64,000 bases of DNA from Robertmurraya korlensis (GCF_023715225.1 NZ_JAMBNS010000001.1:682001-746000), one strand, 5' to 3'; counted from the stretch's first letter, positions 26,112-35,082 are shown. Notes: a model not told the origin generated them from the letters alone. Translations and numbers: made by a program.

Positions 26112-26312
26112 TTATAGCTTAACTACGTTAGAAGCTTGTGGTCCGCGGTTTCCTTCAACGATTTCAAAAGAAACTTCTTGACCTTCTTCTAATGACTTAA
26201 ATCCTTCACCTTGGATTGCTGAGAAGTGTACGAATACGTCGTCTCCACCTTCAACTTCGATGAATCCAAAGCCTTTTTCATTGTTAAACCATTTTACTTT
26301 ACCATTTTGCAT
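26112..26312 (-). CDS. cspD: Cold-shock protein (CspD/CspB family)
   Basis: 66 residues, starting [20 protein letters not shown], with both RNA-binding motifs (KGFGFIE and DVFVHFSAI) and ending [10 protein letters not shown]. It is a five-strand OB-fold RNA chaperone. ATG 26312 follows AGGAGGAAAAG. The frame stays open for another 51 codons upstream, but that is the untranslated leader. Long leaders are typical of cold-shock mRNAs. Confidence 0.95.
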   Translation of the reverse strand: MQNGKVKWFNNEKGFGFIEVEGGDDVFVHFSAIQGEGFKSLEEGQEVSFEIVEGNRGPQASNVVKL

Positions 26313-26435
26313 ATAAACTTTTCCTCCTAAGCCTTTCAAGACACATAAGGTCCCCAAGTATATATTACCATCAAGCCGAACATATTTAACTAAATGTAAC
26401 AAGTAAGGAAATATATTCTGTTTAATGATGCTTCT

Positions 26436-26465
26436 AATATACACGAAATATATGTGAATAGTCAA
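26436..26465 (-). promoter_or_regulatory. Promoter of cspD
   Basis: On the minus strand TTGACT (26465-26460), 18-base spacer, TATATT (26441-26436). This implies a 5' leader of about 115 nt before the cspD start codon. Confidence 0.65.
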
Positions 26466-26612
26466 TAAATTATCGCTAGAAATTCTCTCATTTTGAAAGA
26501 CTTTTCACCTATGAAAATCATCTTTGAAATGGAAAAAATACCTATTCTACTAAAAAGGAATTTGGTATGATTTAAATAGATACATATCCTTGATAGGAGA
26601 AGAGGGATAGCG

Positions 26613-27569
26613 ATGGAGAAAGAGCATTTAACTGTGCAAGAGATAGATGATATACTTGAAAAATTCGGAAATGGTGAGGCAGAGAACCAGATACGATATG
26701 GCTACTCAAATAAAGCGGTAATAAAAAACATTACAGAAAAAATCAATCAAGCATCAAAGCAAGTGGAATTAATTTTTTCAAATATAATGCTAGGTGAAGA
26801 ATTAAATATAAGTGCATTAGAAAAAGAAATCCTTCCTATAATTTCTCAAGCTTCAGAAATCCCTCATATATATCACTTATTTTATGAACTAAACAAATCG
26901 GAAGAATATACATACAAACATACCATTGGGGTAGGGATTATCTCCTTGATGATTGGTAAATGGTTAAAGCTCTCGGAAGGAGAACTAAGAGAGTTAGCAA
27001 TGGGAGCAACATTGCACGATATAGGTAAAACGAGGATTAATCCATTTATTCTAAATAAAAAAGGAAAGCTTACAAAGGAAGAATACGAGGAAGTACAGCT
27101 TCATACTAGTTATGGATATGAAATTCTCCGTAAGATGGATCATTTAAGTGACCGAGTGGCTCTTGTGGCTCTTCATCATCATGAGCGTGAGGATGGAAGG
27201 GGATATCCTAAGGGACTTGAAGGTAATCAAATTGATCTGTATTCCAAAATTGTGGCGATAGCTGATATGTTTCATGCGATGTTATCTAGACGTGCATATC
27301 AAGAGCCGTTGACCTTTTATTCGGCGTTAAGACAACTTCAAGATCATGCATTCGGAAAGTTAGATGCTAAAATTACCCTTTTATTTCTGTATAAATTAAT
27401 GGACAGTATTATTGGTCGATCCGTTATGTTAAGTGACGGAAGTATTGGGAAAATCCTGATGATTGATCGGTATGACCCTCTCCGGACTCTTGTGCAAATA
27501 AAAGATCAAATCATCGACCTCAAGTTGAATCGTGAGTTAAATATTGAGAAAGTAGTAAACGATGAATAA
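26613..27569 (+). CDS. HD-GYP domain protein, candidate c-di-GMP phosphodiesterase
   Basis: 318 residues. An N-terminal helical region (about 1-95) is followed by an HD-GYP domain: HTIGVG, LHDIGKTRI near residue 134, and LHHHEREDGRGYPKGL near 190-200, then IVAIADMFHAM. All metal ligands and the GYP triplet are present, so phosphodiesterase activity is plausible. The C-terminal ~60 residues (GRSVMLSDGSIGKILMI) look like a small beta domain. ATG 26613. The next gene is an unknown 95-residue protein 58 bases on. Confidence 0.88.
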   Translation: MEKEHLTVQEIDDILEKFGNGEAENQIRYGYSNKAVIKNITEKINQASKQVELIFSNIMLGEELNISALEKEILPIISQASEIPHIYHLFYELNKSEEYTYKHTIGVGIISLMIGKWLKLSEGELRELAMGATLHDIGKTRINPFILNKKGKLTKEEYEEVQLHTSYGYEILRKMDHLSDRVALVALHHHEREDGRGYPKGLEGNQIDLYSKIVAIADMFHAMLSRRAYQEPLTFYSALRQLQDHAFGKLDAKITLLFLYKLMDSIIGRSVMLSDGSIGKILMIDRYDPLRTLVQIKDQIIDLKLNRELNIEKVVNDE

Positions 27570-27627
27570 GGTGTAGGCTCTAGCATATATTTTTATAAGG
27601 AAAATTTGAAATGATAAGGGTGAGGAC

Positions 27628-27915
27628 ATGTACCGATTTTCCATTGATAAAGAGGATTGGATTTTACGATTCTCTCCCAATATCCAAGTTCCGAAAGACG
27701 TTCAGTTAACAATAGTGAATTGGATTATTCAGCTAGGAAATCTTCTCCCATCTTATGCGCATGGCCAGTCCTTTCTTATTAAAAGTGAAGAAGAAGGAAT
27801 TATCGTTTTTAATGTAGAGAAAGTACCATCACTTATCCTTACCGTATCTAACATAATACCTAAAGAAAAATGTTTTCATCAAAAGGGAAAACTTATAAAC
27901 CATTGGAAGTGGTAA
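27628..27915 (+). CDS. Unknown small protein (95 aa)
   Basis: 95 residues, no membrane segment, ending KGKLINHWKW. The protein has IVNWIIQLGNLLPSYAHGQSF in its centre and hydrophobic strands on both sides. I do not recognise the family. ATG 27628 has GGTGAGGA eight bases upstream. It may share a transcript with the HD-GYP gene; a terminator follows its stop. Confidence 0.7.
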   Translation: MYRFSIDKEDWILRFSPNIQVPKDVQLTIVNWIIQLGNLLPSYAHGQSFLIKSEEEGIIVFNVEKVPSLILTVSNIIPKEKCFHQKGKLINHWKW

Positions 27916-27944
27916 ACGGCCTCATATGGCCGTTTCTTTTTTTT
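27914..27944 (+). terminator. Intrinsic terminator after unknown 95-aa gene
   Basis: Eight-base stem AAACGGCC / GGCCGTTT with a six-base loop, followed by CTTTTTTTT. Confidence 0.88.
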
Positions 27945-27986
27945 CTCTGACATCTGTTTATTGGTTATTTTGACTAAAAGTGAATA

Positions 27987-28035
27987 AATATTTGGTTAAA
28001 CTGCCAATGACTTGTTAGAATAATCAAATTATAAT
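27987..28035 (+). promoter_or_regulatory. PucR-like box and promoter of the amidase-GGT operon
   Basis: AATATTTGGTTAA (27987-27999) matches the B. subtilis PucR box WWWCNTTGGTTAA at 12 of 13 positions. Seven bases on, ATGACT (28007-28012), a 17-base spacer and TATAAT (28030-28035) form a promoter. An activator bound there would sit next to the -35. The match is suggestive, not proof; a similar 12/13 match occurs inside a coding region. Confidence 0.5.
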
Positions 28036-28100
28036 AAAAGGAAATGTGAAATGTGATGAAATCTGACATGGGAAGGAAAATCCTAAAGGAGGAAAGAGAA

Positions 28101-29285
28101 ATGGATGACAAATGGAATGCGTTTATGAATGACCACCTAAATATCCAACAAACGGAGTCGGGACAATTAAAAGGGCTTTCCTTCGGTGTAAAGGATGTAT
28201 TTGAGATTAAAGATTATCGAAATAGTGCGGGAAATCCTGATTGGTTACAGTCTCATCAAGCTTCTAAGCAATATGCACCTGTAATCAATCAACTATTAGA
28301 GCAAGGCGCTTGTCTTAAAGGTACGACCCATACGGATGAATTAATGTACAGTTTGAACGGCGAAAACTTTCATTATGGGACACCGGTTAATCCAAGAGCA
28401 TCTGATCGAATACCTGGTGGATCTTCAAGTGGGTCAGCTGTGGCGGTTTCTGCTGGGATAGTGGATTTTGCACTTGGGACCGATACAGGAGGATCCATTC
28501 GTGTTCCTTCATCTTATTGTGGGATATATGGGTTTAGACCGACACATGGACTAGTAGATAGTAAGGGTGTAATCCCGCTAGCTAAAAGCTTTGATACGGT
28601 TGGTTGGATGACAAGAGATCCAAATGTATTGCTTGCAGTAGGAGAGGTTCTTATAAGTGAAGGGACGAATGATATGGAGGAGTTTTCCTCTCTGTTTTTT
28701 GTGAAGGAAGCATGGTCATATGTTGATAAATTAACAAAAAGTAGATATTTACAAAATATTGAAGTGTTAAAAGAAAATTATAATACTCAATATGTGAATG
28801 TTACAAAGGATGGACTTGTAAAGTGGGCAGAACTATTCAGGAATACCCAAGGCATTGAGATTTGGAATGAACATGGAGAGTGGATAAACCGTGTGAAGCC
28901 TGCCTTTGGTCCGGGAATTGCTGAACGCTTTCAATGGGCAAGTACACTGAATAAAGAGTACTTAAGTGAATATGAAGAGGAGAGGGAGGTAATCAAGGGT
29001 CAGCTGACTGCCTTATTAAAGAGTAATGGTCTATTAGTCATACCTACTACCCCAGGAGAAGCACCGCTGCTAAATTTAACGGTTGAAGAAATGGAACAAT
29101 ACCGTTCGAAGACGATGCAGCTAACATGTATTGCCGGGCTCTGTGGATTTCCACAAGTGACGATTCCTTTAATGAAAGAGAATGGAATACCGCTTGGATT
29201 ATCTTTCATCGCCAATCATTATTCTGATTTGAAATTATTGCGGTGGGTCCAACAATTAACAAATCTGTATAGAGGGGTTTTCTAA
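28101..29285 (+). CDS. Amidase signature family enzyme
   Basis: 394 residues from ATG 28101, with AAAGGAGG eight bases upstream (the open frame runs 16 codons further). The Ser-Ser-Lys machinery is present: Lys in FGVKDVF, the GGSSSGSAVAV loop and GTDTGGSIRVPSS with the nucleophile. It is shorter than GatA. Substrate unknown. It is the first gene of an operon with a GGT-like Ntn hydrolase and chromate-type transporters, upstream of purine catabolic genes. In Klebsiella an amidase and a GGT-like enzyme (HpxY, HpxW) occur in the hpx purine cluster, so a role in late ureide or oxamate breakdown is a reasonable inference. Confidence 0.87.
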   Translation: MDDKWNAFMNDHLNIQQTESGQLKGLSFGVKDVFEIKDYRNSAGNPDWLQSHQASKQYAPVINQLLEQGACLKGTTHTDELMYSLNGENFHYGTPVNPRASDRIPGGSSSGSAVAVSAGIVDFALGTDTGGSIRVPSSYCGIYGFRPTHGLVDSKGVIPLAKSFDTVGWMTRDPNVLLAVGEVLISEGTNDMEEFSSLFFVKEAWSYVDKLTKSRYLQNIEVLKENYNTQYVNVTKDGLVKWAELFRNTQGIEIWNEHGEWINRVKPAFGPGIAERFQWASTLNKEYLSEYEEEREVIKGQLTALLKSNGLLVIPTTPGEAPLLNLTVEEMEQYRSKTMQLTCIAGLCGFPQVTIPLMKENGIPLGLSFIANHYSDLKLLRWVQQLTNLYRGVF

Positions 29286-30940
29286 TGTATCAATCTTTAC
29301 ATTCGTCCTATCGTCCTACCACTATGGCACTGAATGGCATGATTACCACTCCTCACTATTTAGCCTCTCAAGCAGGTATGAAAGTGCTACAGGAGGGAGG
29401 AAATGCTATAGAAGCCGCCATTGCAGCTGCTTCCACCATTGGTGTTGTGTATCCGCATATGAATGGCATAGGTGGTGATAATTTTTGGTTAATATTTAAT
29501 TCCCGTAACAAGGAACTGAGAGCGTTAAATAGCAGTGGTCGATCTGGTGAACTTGCAACGATTGAATTTTACAGGAAGCAAGGACTAGGAAAAATTCCAC
29601 CTAGGGGTGCTCTAGCTGCCAATACAATTCCGGGGGCTATCGCGGGCTGGGAAAAGGCATTTCAGTATTCCGTCGAAAATATGAGCGGAAGTTTTCGGTG
29701 GAAAGAGTTGCTTCATTCTGCTATTGGCTATGCTAAAGACGGGTATCCAGTTACCCCTAGTCAGGAATATTGGACACGCGTAAATCTTGATGAAACCGAT
29801 AATCAATTTAGGTGTTTGCAGAAATACTCTGAATTTAAAAAGATATTTACAAAATCAAGTGGCCTTTCCTATTGCACAGGAGATCAAATGAAGCAACCAG
29901 ATTTAGCAGTTACATTAGAGGGAATAGCCGAAGAAGGTAGCGACTTGTTTTATAAAGGGATGTTGGCAAAGAATATCACCCAAGACCTTATCGCTAATGG
30001 GGGGATTTTAACTGCTAATGACTTTGCTTCACATCAATCCGATTGGGTTGAGCCTATTTCGGTAGATTATCGCGGACACACTGTTTATAATCTGCCTCCT
30101 AATACACAAGGTTTTGCTTCGTTGTCGATATTAAATATATTAAATCATTTTGATGTACCATCTTTGATAGAGGGTTCTGCCGATTATTATCACTTGCTAA
30201 TTGAAGCTACTAAACTAGCTTTTGACGATCGTGATCGATATCTAACAGATCCTGACTTCTCCTATATCCCTCTAAAGGAGATTCTTTCCTCGAAAAGAGG
30301 AGAAGAACTAGCTCGTAAAATTAGCTTTAATAAATGTAACCAATTAGACAAAAGGTTGGATCCAAAGGGAGATACAGTTTGGCTTGGGGTGGTGGACCGC
30401 TACGGAAATTCTGTGTCACTTATACAGAGTATTTATCATGAGTACGGTTCTGGTTTTATCCCTAAAAATACAGGTATTGTCCTACAAAATCGAGGCAGCT
30501 TCTTTTCCTTAAATGAGAATGATGTTAATTGCCTTCAACCAAAAAAGCGAACCTATCATACTCTCAATCCTGCAATGCTGTTTAAAGGAGGGAAGCCTTA
30601 CTTGGTGTATGGGACGATGGGAGGAGAAGGACAACCACAGACGCAGGCTGCATTAGTTACAAGGATCATTGATTATCGCTATCCTGTTCAAGCTGCCATT
30701 GAAGCTCCAAGATGGTTATACGGTCGTACGTGGGGAGCTGAATCCAACAGCGTAAAAGTAGAAGGAAGGATCTCTAGTGATATCTGTAGAGAGCTAAAAG
30801 AAAAAGGGCATGAGATTGAGAGGGTATCAGATTTTAGTGATAGTATGGGTCATGCTGGCGCGATATTAATCCACCCAGATACCAATATCAAGTATGGTGG
30901 TGCGGATCCACGTGGAGATGGTTCGGCACTTGGTTTCTAG
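29285..30940 (+). CDS. Gamma-glutamyltransferase-like Ntn hydrolase (YwrD/HpxW type)
   Basis: 551 residues. GGT family blocks: EGGNAIEAAIAAAST, GIGGDNFWL, RGALAANTIPGAIAGW, and the autoprocessing site GDTVWLGVVDRYGNSVS, where Thr364 would become the N-terminal nucleophile of the small subunit. The C-terminal HTLNPAMLFKGGKPYLVYGTMGGEGQPQ also fits. There is no evident signal peptide, unlike secreted GGT. Related cytoplasmic enzymes are B. subtilis YwrD (function unknown) and Klebsiella HpxW, reported as an oxamate amidohydrolase. ATG overlaps the amidase stop (TAATG). Confidence 0.86.
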   Translation: MYQSLHSSYRPTTMALNGMITTPHYLASQAGMKVLQEGGNAIEAAIAAASTIGVVYPHMNGIGGDNFWLIFNSRNKELRALNSSGRSGELATIEFYRKQGLGKIPPRGALAANTIPGAIAGWEKAFQYSVENMSGSFRWKELLHSAIGYAKDGYPVTPSQEYWTRVNLDETDNQFRCLQKYSEFKKIFTKSSGLSYCTGDQMKQPDLAVTLEGIAEEGSDLFYKGMLAKNITQDLIANGGILTANDFASHQSDWVEPISVDYRGHTVYNLPPNTQGFASLSILNILNHFDVPSLIEGSADYYHLLIEATKLAFDDRDRYLTDPDFSYIPLKEILSSKRGEELARKISFNKCNQLDKRLDPKGDTVWLGVVDRYGNSVSLIQSIYHEYGSGFIPKNTGIVLQNRGSFFSLNENDVNCLQPKKRTYHTLNPAMLFKGGKPYLVYGTMGGEGQPQTQAALVTRIIDYRYPVQAAIEAPRWLYGRTWGAESNSVKVEGRISSDICRELKEKGHEIERVSDFSDSMGHAGAILIHPDTNIKYGGADPRGDGSALGF

Positions 30941-30987
30941 CACACCAAAAGTGCGGTGTGATTACAGAAAGTTTTGGGGGATTTTAT

Positions 30988-31569
30988 ATGAGACTACAAA
31001 GGGATATTTTTGTCGCGTTCTTTAGGTCCGGAATGTTAGGGTTTGGTGGTGGCCCCTCTACAATCCCTCTTGTGCATAAAGAGGTGGTAGGTACATTTAA
31101 ATGGATGAACGATCAGGAGTTTAGTGATGTATTGGCGTTAGGAAATACTCTACCGGGACCAATAGCAACGAAGATGGCTGGTTATATTGGTTACCGAGTG
31201 GGAGGAATCAGGGGTATGTTTAATGCTGTAATTGCTACTATACTACCGACCATTCTTTTAATGTTACTTTTATTAACTTCATTTTATAAAGTTAAAGATC
31301 ATCCTAGAGTTGAAGGGATGACTAATGGAGTCGTCCCGATTGTTGGAGTTATGATGGCCACGCTAACTTGGGATTTTATCAAAAAAACAAAAGAAGGCTT
31401 TGGTTGGAAGAAGGGAGTTTTTCTTTTAATAGGCAGCTATATCGTGATGGAAATTCTAAATATTCATCCAGGTATTGTTATTGGAGGATTATTAGTTTTA
31501 GCAGCAACCATGTCTGATAGGAAGGGAAAAATAGATATACAAGTTAAAGGAAATAGTGAGAGCCTATGA
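30988..31569 (+). CDS. Chromate transporter family protein, N-half (YwrB-like)
   Basis: 193 residues from ATG 30988 after GGGGGA. Membrane protein with CHR signatures: FFRSGMLGFGGGPSTIPL and NTLPGPIATKMAGYIGYRVGG. It is a short-chain CHR protein, half the length of classical ChrA, and works as a pair with the next gene. B. subtilis keeps ywrA-ywrB beside the GGT-like ywrD, the same grouping as here. The true substrate may be an anion other than chromate. Confidence 0.85.
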   Translation: MRLQRDIFVAFFRSGMLGFGGGPSTIPLVHKEVVGTFKWMNDQEFSDVLALGNTLPGPIATKMAGYIGYRVGGIRGMFNAVIATILPTILLMLLLLTSFYKVKDHPRVEGMTNGVVPIVGVMMATLTWDFIKKTKEGFGWKKGVFLLIGSYIVMEILNIHPGIVIGGLLVLAATMSDRKGKIDIQVKGNSESL

Positions 31570-32069
31570 TCTATATACAAATTTTTATTGCATTTTTCAT
31601 TCCTGGCATAATTGGATATGGAGGTGGACCGGCATCTATTCCCTTAATTGAACATGAAGTAGTTAGTCGTTATGGTTGGTTGACGACAAGTGAATTTAGT
31701 GAAGTATTAGCGTTGGGAAATGCGTTACCGGGACCGATCGCTACCAAAATGGCTGGTTATATTGGCTTTGAGGTAGGTGGAGTGCTTGGTGCGATCACTG
31801 GTGTGTTCGCTACAGTTGCCCCTTCATTAATGATTATGATTCTCCTATTAAGGTTACTATTCAAATACAAAGATTCACCGAAAGTGAAAAGATTATCAAA
31901 GATTGTCCTGCCAGCAGTTGCCGTTTTAATGGCTAGCCTTACGTTTGATTTTTTTCAAACCTCCTATTCTTCAAATGGTTTATGGTCAACTTTTGTAATA
32001 TCTATTGTGAGTCTATTACTCATTGAAAGGTGGAAGATACACCCTGCATTTGTGATTGTTGAAGGTTAG
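31566..32069 (+). CDS. Chromate transporter family protein, partner (YwrA-like)
   Basis: 167 residues. The same motifs recur: FFIPGIIGYGGGPASIPL and NALPGPIATKMAGYIGFEVGG, so it is a paralogue of the previous gene. ATG 31566 overlaps the previous stop (ATGA). The two probably form an antiparallel heterodimeric transporter. The operon ends here. Confidence 0.85.
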   Translation: MIYIQIFIAFFIPGIIGYGGGPASIPLIEHEVVSRYGWLTTSEFSEVLALGNALPGPIATKMAGYIGFEVGGVLGAITGVFATVAPSLMIMILLLRLLFKYKDSPKVKRLSKIVLPAVAVLMASLTFDFFQTSYSSNGLWSTFVISIVSLLLIERWKIHPAFVIVEG

Positions 32070-32114
32070 CGGTCGGTGCGATTTTCTTAAGTTAATAGTT
32101 TGAACCAAGTATCT

Positions 32115-32146
32115 AAGCCCAGTGTGTATTCACTGGGCTTTATTAT
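32115..32146 (+). terminator. Intrinsic terminator after chromate-type transporter pair
   Basis: Ten-base stem AAGCCCAGTG / CACTGGGCTT with a six-base loop, then TATTATCG. Confidence 0.75.
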
Positions 32147-32183
32147 CGTCATTTAATCTCCCATAGCCTTTAATGATGATTTA

Positions 32184-32265
32184 AAACTTTGGTTAAAGTA
32201 ACTAAAAAGAAATGATAAGTTTGTAAATGTTAGCTAATGTCAAATTAATCTGAAAATTATATAAT
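32184..32265 (+). promoter_or_regulatory. PucR box and promoter upstream of the ABC-Rieske operon
   Basis: AAACTTTGGTTAA (32184-32196) matches WWWCNTTGGTTAA at every position. Forty bases downstream are ATGTCA (32237-32242), a 17-base spacer and TATAAT (32260-32265). The rest of the 335-base gap (32070-32404) holds the preceding terminator and a ~135-base leader with no recognisable riboswitch. Confidence 0.6.
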
Positions 32266-32404
32266 GAGATTATGTTACATTAAGTGTTATATTTTATAAC
32301 ATTAATAGTTTTTAAGGAATGCAGATGAGTGATTTAAGAAAAATATTAAATATTGTTACATACCAAATAAGTTTTAGCTGTTGAAAGAAGAAGGAGGAGT
32401 TGTA

Positions 32405-33187
32405 ATGGGGGCCATACAAAAAGAAGTAGTATCTTTTAAAGGTGTGGATAAGATCTACAACACAGGTACGGTTGCATTAAGTCAATTGGAATTGTCTATT
32501 AAAGAAGGAGAGTTTATTAGTTTCCTAGGTCCTTCCGGCTGTGGGAAGTCAACTGCTTTGAGAATGGTTGCGGGTTTAGGTGAAGCGACAAAAGGTAAGG
32601 TAGAGGTGTTCGGGCAAAAACCGAAGGACCTGATTCGTAATTCAAATGATATTGCGTACGTATTTCAGGATTCGAATTTATTACCATGGCGAACAGTCCT
32701 TGATAATGTGGTTCTTCCTCTTGAATTAAGGGGGTTTAATAAAAATACAAGAAAAGAAATAGCTTTGGGAGTTCTAGAAATGGTTGGTCTGAAAGATTAT
32801 TTAACGTCCTACCCAAGACAGCTTTCAGGTGGAATGAAAACGAGAGTATCAATCGCACGTGCTCTAGCTGCTAAACCGAAGTTGCTTTTAATGGATGAAC
32901 CATTTGCTGCGTTAGATGAAATGACAAGGCAATCTCTGCAAATGGATTTATTAGACATATGGAAAAAAGAACATACGACTATTTTGTTTGTTACTCATAA
33001 TGTATACGAAGCGGTATATCTATCCTCTAAAATCGCTGTTATGTCAGCGCGTCCGGGAAGGTTGGCTTCCTTAATTGATGTAGGTCTGCCTTATCCAAGA
33101 GACAGGGTAAATAGTGAATTTACAGAGTATGTGGATTTAGCTTCTCAAAGTCTTGAACATAGCTTGAATCGAAAGGAGTTGGTGTAG
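32405..33187 (+). CDS. NitT/TauT-type ABC transporter ATP-binding protein
   Basis: 260 residues from ATG 32405, set by AAGGAGGAG; the frame also has a TTG eight codons earlier. Walker A GPSGCGKST, Q-loop VFQDSNLLPWRT, signature LSGGMKTR, Walker B LLLMDEPFAALD, switch H in VTHNVYEA. Closest to the ATPases for taurine, nitrate, sulfonate and pyrimidine-precursor uptake. First gene of an operon with permease, binding protein and a Rieske oxygenase. Confidence 0.92.
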   Translation: MGAIQKEVVSFKGVDKIYNTGTVALSQLELSIKEGEFISFLGPSGCGKSTALRMVAGLGEATKGKVEVFGQKPKDLIRNSNDIAYVFQDSNLLPWRTVLDNVVLPLELRGFNKNTRKEIALGVLEMVGLKDYLTSYPRQLSGGMKTRVSIARALAAKPKLLLMDEPFAALDEMTRQSLQMDLLDIWKKEHTTILFVTHNVYEAVYLSSKIAVMSARPGRLASLIDVGLPYPRDRVNSEFTEYVDLASQSLEHSLNRKELV

Positions 33188-33189
33188 GG

Positions 33190-34050
33190 ATGACGAGTCA
33201 AACAGCAACAACGAATCGTAGTAAATTGGTAGTTGAATCAAGTATAACAGATAAAAAGAAGATTCGGGGGAAGGTCAAGGGAACGATACTTGGGCCAATT
33301 ATTGCTTTAGTAATCTTCCTGTCTTTATGGCAGGCAATTCCAATCCTCTTTGATATTAAACCATTTATTCTACCGAAACCAACAGATGTTTTACAGGCGG
33401 CAATTGATGACTGGCATCTTCTCTGGCCGGCTATACAAATTACAGTTACAGAATCGATTATTGGATTTATCATTAGTGCAATCGTAGGAATCGGGATCTC
33501 GATTTTGTTAGCAAGTTCTAGAATATTAGAAGTAAGTCTTTATCCTTATGCGGTTATTTTGCAGACGATTCCGGTTGTAGCGATTGCTCCGATTATTGTT
33601 ATTTGGTTTGGATCTGGATTTAACTCAATTGTGATTATTTCGTTCTTAATTGGATTTTTCCCGGTTGTATCAAACACATTGATGGGTTTGAATTCAGTTG
33701 ATAAAAATATGGGAGATTTATTCACATTATATAATGCTTCGAAATGGCAGATGATGTGGAAACTTCGGATTCCAGCGGCTATGCCGTATATGATGTCTGG
33801 ATTGAAAATCTCGTGTACGTTGGCGATTGTTGGTGCGATAACAGGTGAGTTTATCGCAGGAATTGGTGGAGGTAGAGGGGGGTTGGGATACGCCATCACT
33901 GTAGCGGCTGTACAATTAAAAACACCTTATCTATTTGCATGTGCCATTGCTGGTGCGATATTTGGAATTGGTTTTTACCTTCTAGTAAGCTCGATCTCGA
34001 GGTTCGTGCTTAAATCGTGGCACGAGTCAGCGATGAAGGTTGAAAAATAA
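33190..34050 (+). CDS. NitT/TauT-type ABC transporter permease
   Basis: 286 residues with six to seven membrane helices. The EAA loop, contacting the ATPase, reads LYNASKWQMMWKLRIPAAMPY with the invariant A and G-like spacing. A cytoplasmic N-terminal stretch of ~30 residues precedes the first helix. ATG 33190 is two bases after the ATPase stop. It forms the membrane channel of the importer. Confidence 0.9.
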   Translation: MTSQTATTNRSKLVVESSITDKKKIRGKVKGTILGPIIALVIFLSLWQAIPILFDIKPFILPKPTDVLQAAIDDWHLLWPAIQITVTESIIGFIISAIVGIGISILLASSRILEVSLYPYAVILQTIPVVAIAPIIVIWFGSGFNSIVIISFLIGFFPVVSNTLMGLNSVDKNMGDLFTLYNASKWQMMWKLRIPAAMPYMMSGLKISCTLAIVGAITGEFIAGIGGGRGGLGYAITVAAVQLKTPYLFACAIAGAIFGIGFYLLVSSISRFVLKSWHESAMKVEK

Positions 34051-34077
34051 AGAAAAAGAGAGAAGGGGAGAAGTCGA

Positions 34078-35082
34078 ATGGGAGTGTTAATGAGAGTGAA
34101 GTATCTTTTAGTGGGGTTGTTGTTAGTGTTAGCTGCTTGTGGTAACACAGAGTCAAGTAGCTCTACGTCTGAGAATAGTGAGTCTTCTGAAGAGGGAGTA
34201 AAAGATGTTAAGGTGGTCCTCAACTGGTTTGCGAAAGCTCAGCACGGAGGAGTATATGCGGCTCGTGAGAATGGTTTGTTTGAAGAGACTGGTCTAAATG
34301 TGACCATTGAGCCGGGAGGACCTCAGGTTTCTTCTATTAATATGGTCGCTTCAGGAAAAGCTGAGTTTGGCTTAGCTCATGCAGATCAAATAGTAAATGC
34401 AAGAAATGAAGGAATTGAACTAATTGCTGTAGCATCTGCTATGCAAGGTAGCCCGCAAGCATTTATGTTTCATGAAGGAAAGGGAATTGAAGATTTTGAT
34501 GAATTAAATGGAAGAAAGGTATTTGTACAGCCTGGGATTGTGTACTGGGAGTATTTAAAAACGCAATACGACTTGAGTAAAGTGGAAGAATTAGCACATA
34601 CAGGTCAACATGGAAATTTTATAGCTGACGAGAATTCTGTAACTCAAGCATTTGTGACGTCTGAACCATATTTTATGAAATTAGATGGTATAGAAGTAGA
34701 AACGAAGCTAATTTCTGATGCTGGTTATGACCCTTACAATATAGTGTTATATGTAACGAAGGATTATTTAAAAGAAAATAAAGAAACGGTTAAAGCATTT
34801 ACAACTGCGTTTGTTGAGGGTTGGAACCTTTATAAAGATTCATATGAAGATATTAACAAAGTCATTCAGGAAGATAATCCAGATATTGAGTTGGAATCAT
34901 TGAAGTTTGAAGCAGAGGCTCAAGCTGAGTTTGTTTATGGTGGGGATGCAGCGGAACATGGAGTTGGTTATATGACAGAAGAGCGTTGGGCAACTTTGAT
35001 TGACCAGTTAAACGAATTAAAAATTTTGGAAGAGACATTTGATGCAAAGGAAATTTTTACAACTGAGTTTTTAACTGAGTAA
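34078..35082 (+). CDS. NMT1/THI5-like substrate-binding lipoprotein
   Basis: 334 residues. Lipoprotein signal peptide with lipobox LAAC at residues 18-21, followed by a Ser/Thr-rich linker. The mature part begins KVVLNWFAKAQHGGVYAARENG, the pattern of NMT1/THI5-like proteins that bind small nitrogen heterocycles such as hydroxymethylpyrimidine precursors. In this neighbourhood a purine, urate or allantoin ligand is a reasonable guess, not shown by sequence. ATG 34078 follows GGGGAGAAG. Confidence 0.88.
   Translation: MGVLMRVKYLLVGLLLVLAACGNTESSSSTSENSESSEEGVKDVKVVLNWFAKAQHGGVYAARENGLFEETGLNVTIEPGGPQVSSINMVASGKAEFGLAHADQIVNARNEGIELIAVASAMQGSPQAFMFHEGKGIEDFDELNGRKVFVQPGIVYWEYLKTQYDLSKVEELAHTGQHGNFIADENSVTQAFVTSEPYFMKLDGIEVETKLISDAGYDPYNIVLYVTKDYLKENKETVKAFTTAFVEGWNLYKDSYEDINKVIQEDNPDIELESLKFEAEAQAEFVYGGDAAEHGVGYMTEERWATLIDQLNELKILEETFDAKEIFTTEFLTE

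Noticed and set aside
26313-26465. N-terminal extension of the cold-shock protein
   Set aside because: The open frame is the untranslated leader; the cold-shock domain starts at the ATG with AGGAGG at 26312, and a promoter lies at the far end of the leader.
29480-29492. 12/13 PucR-box match on the plus strand
   Set aside because: It lies inside the coding sequence of the GGT-like gene, with no promoter nearby. It also shows that a 12/13 match alone is weak evidence.
30938-30962. Hairpin between GGT-like gene and chromate-type gene as a terminator
   Set aside because: The CACACC / GGTGTG stem is short and lacks a T run; the genes are close and probably co-transcribed.
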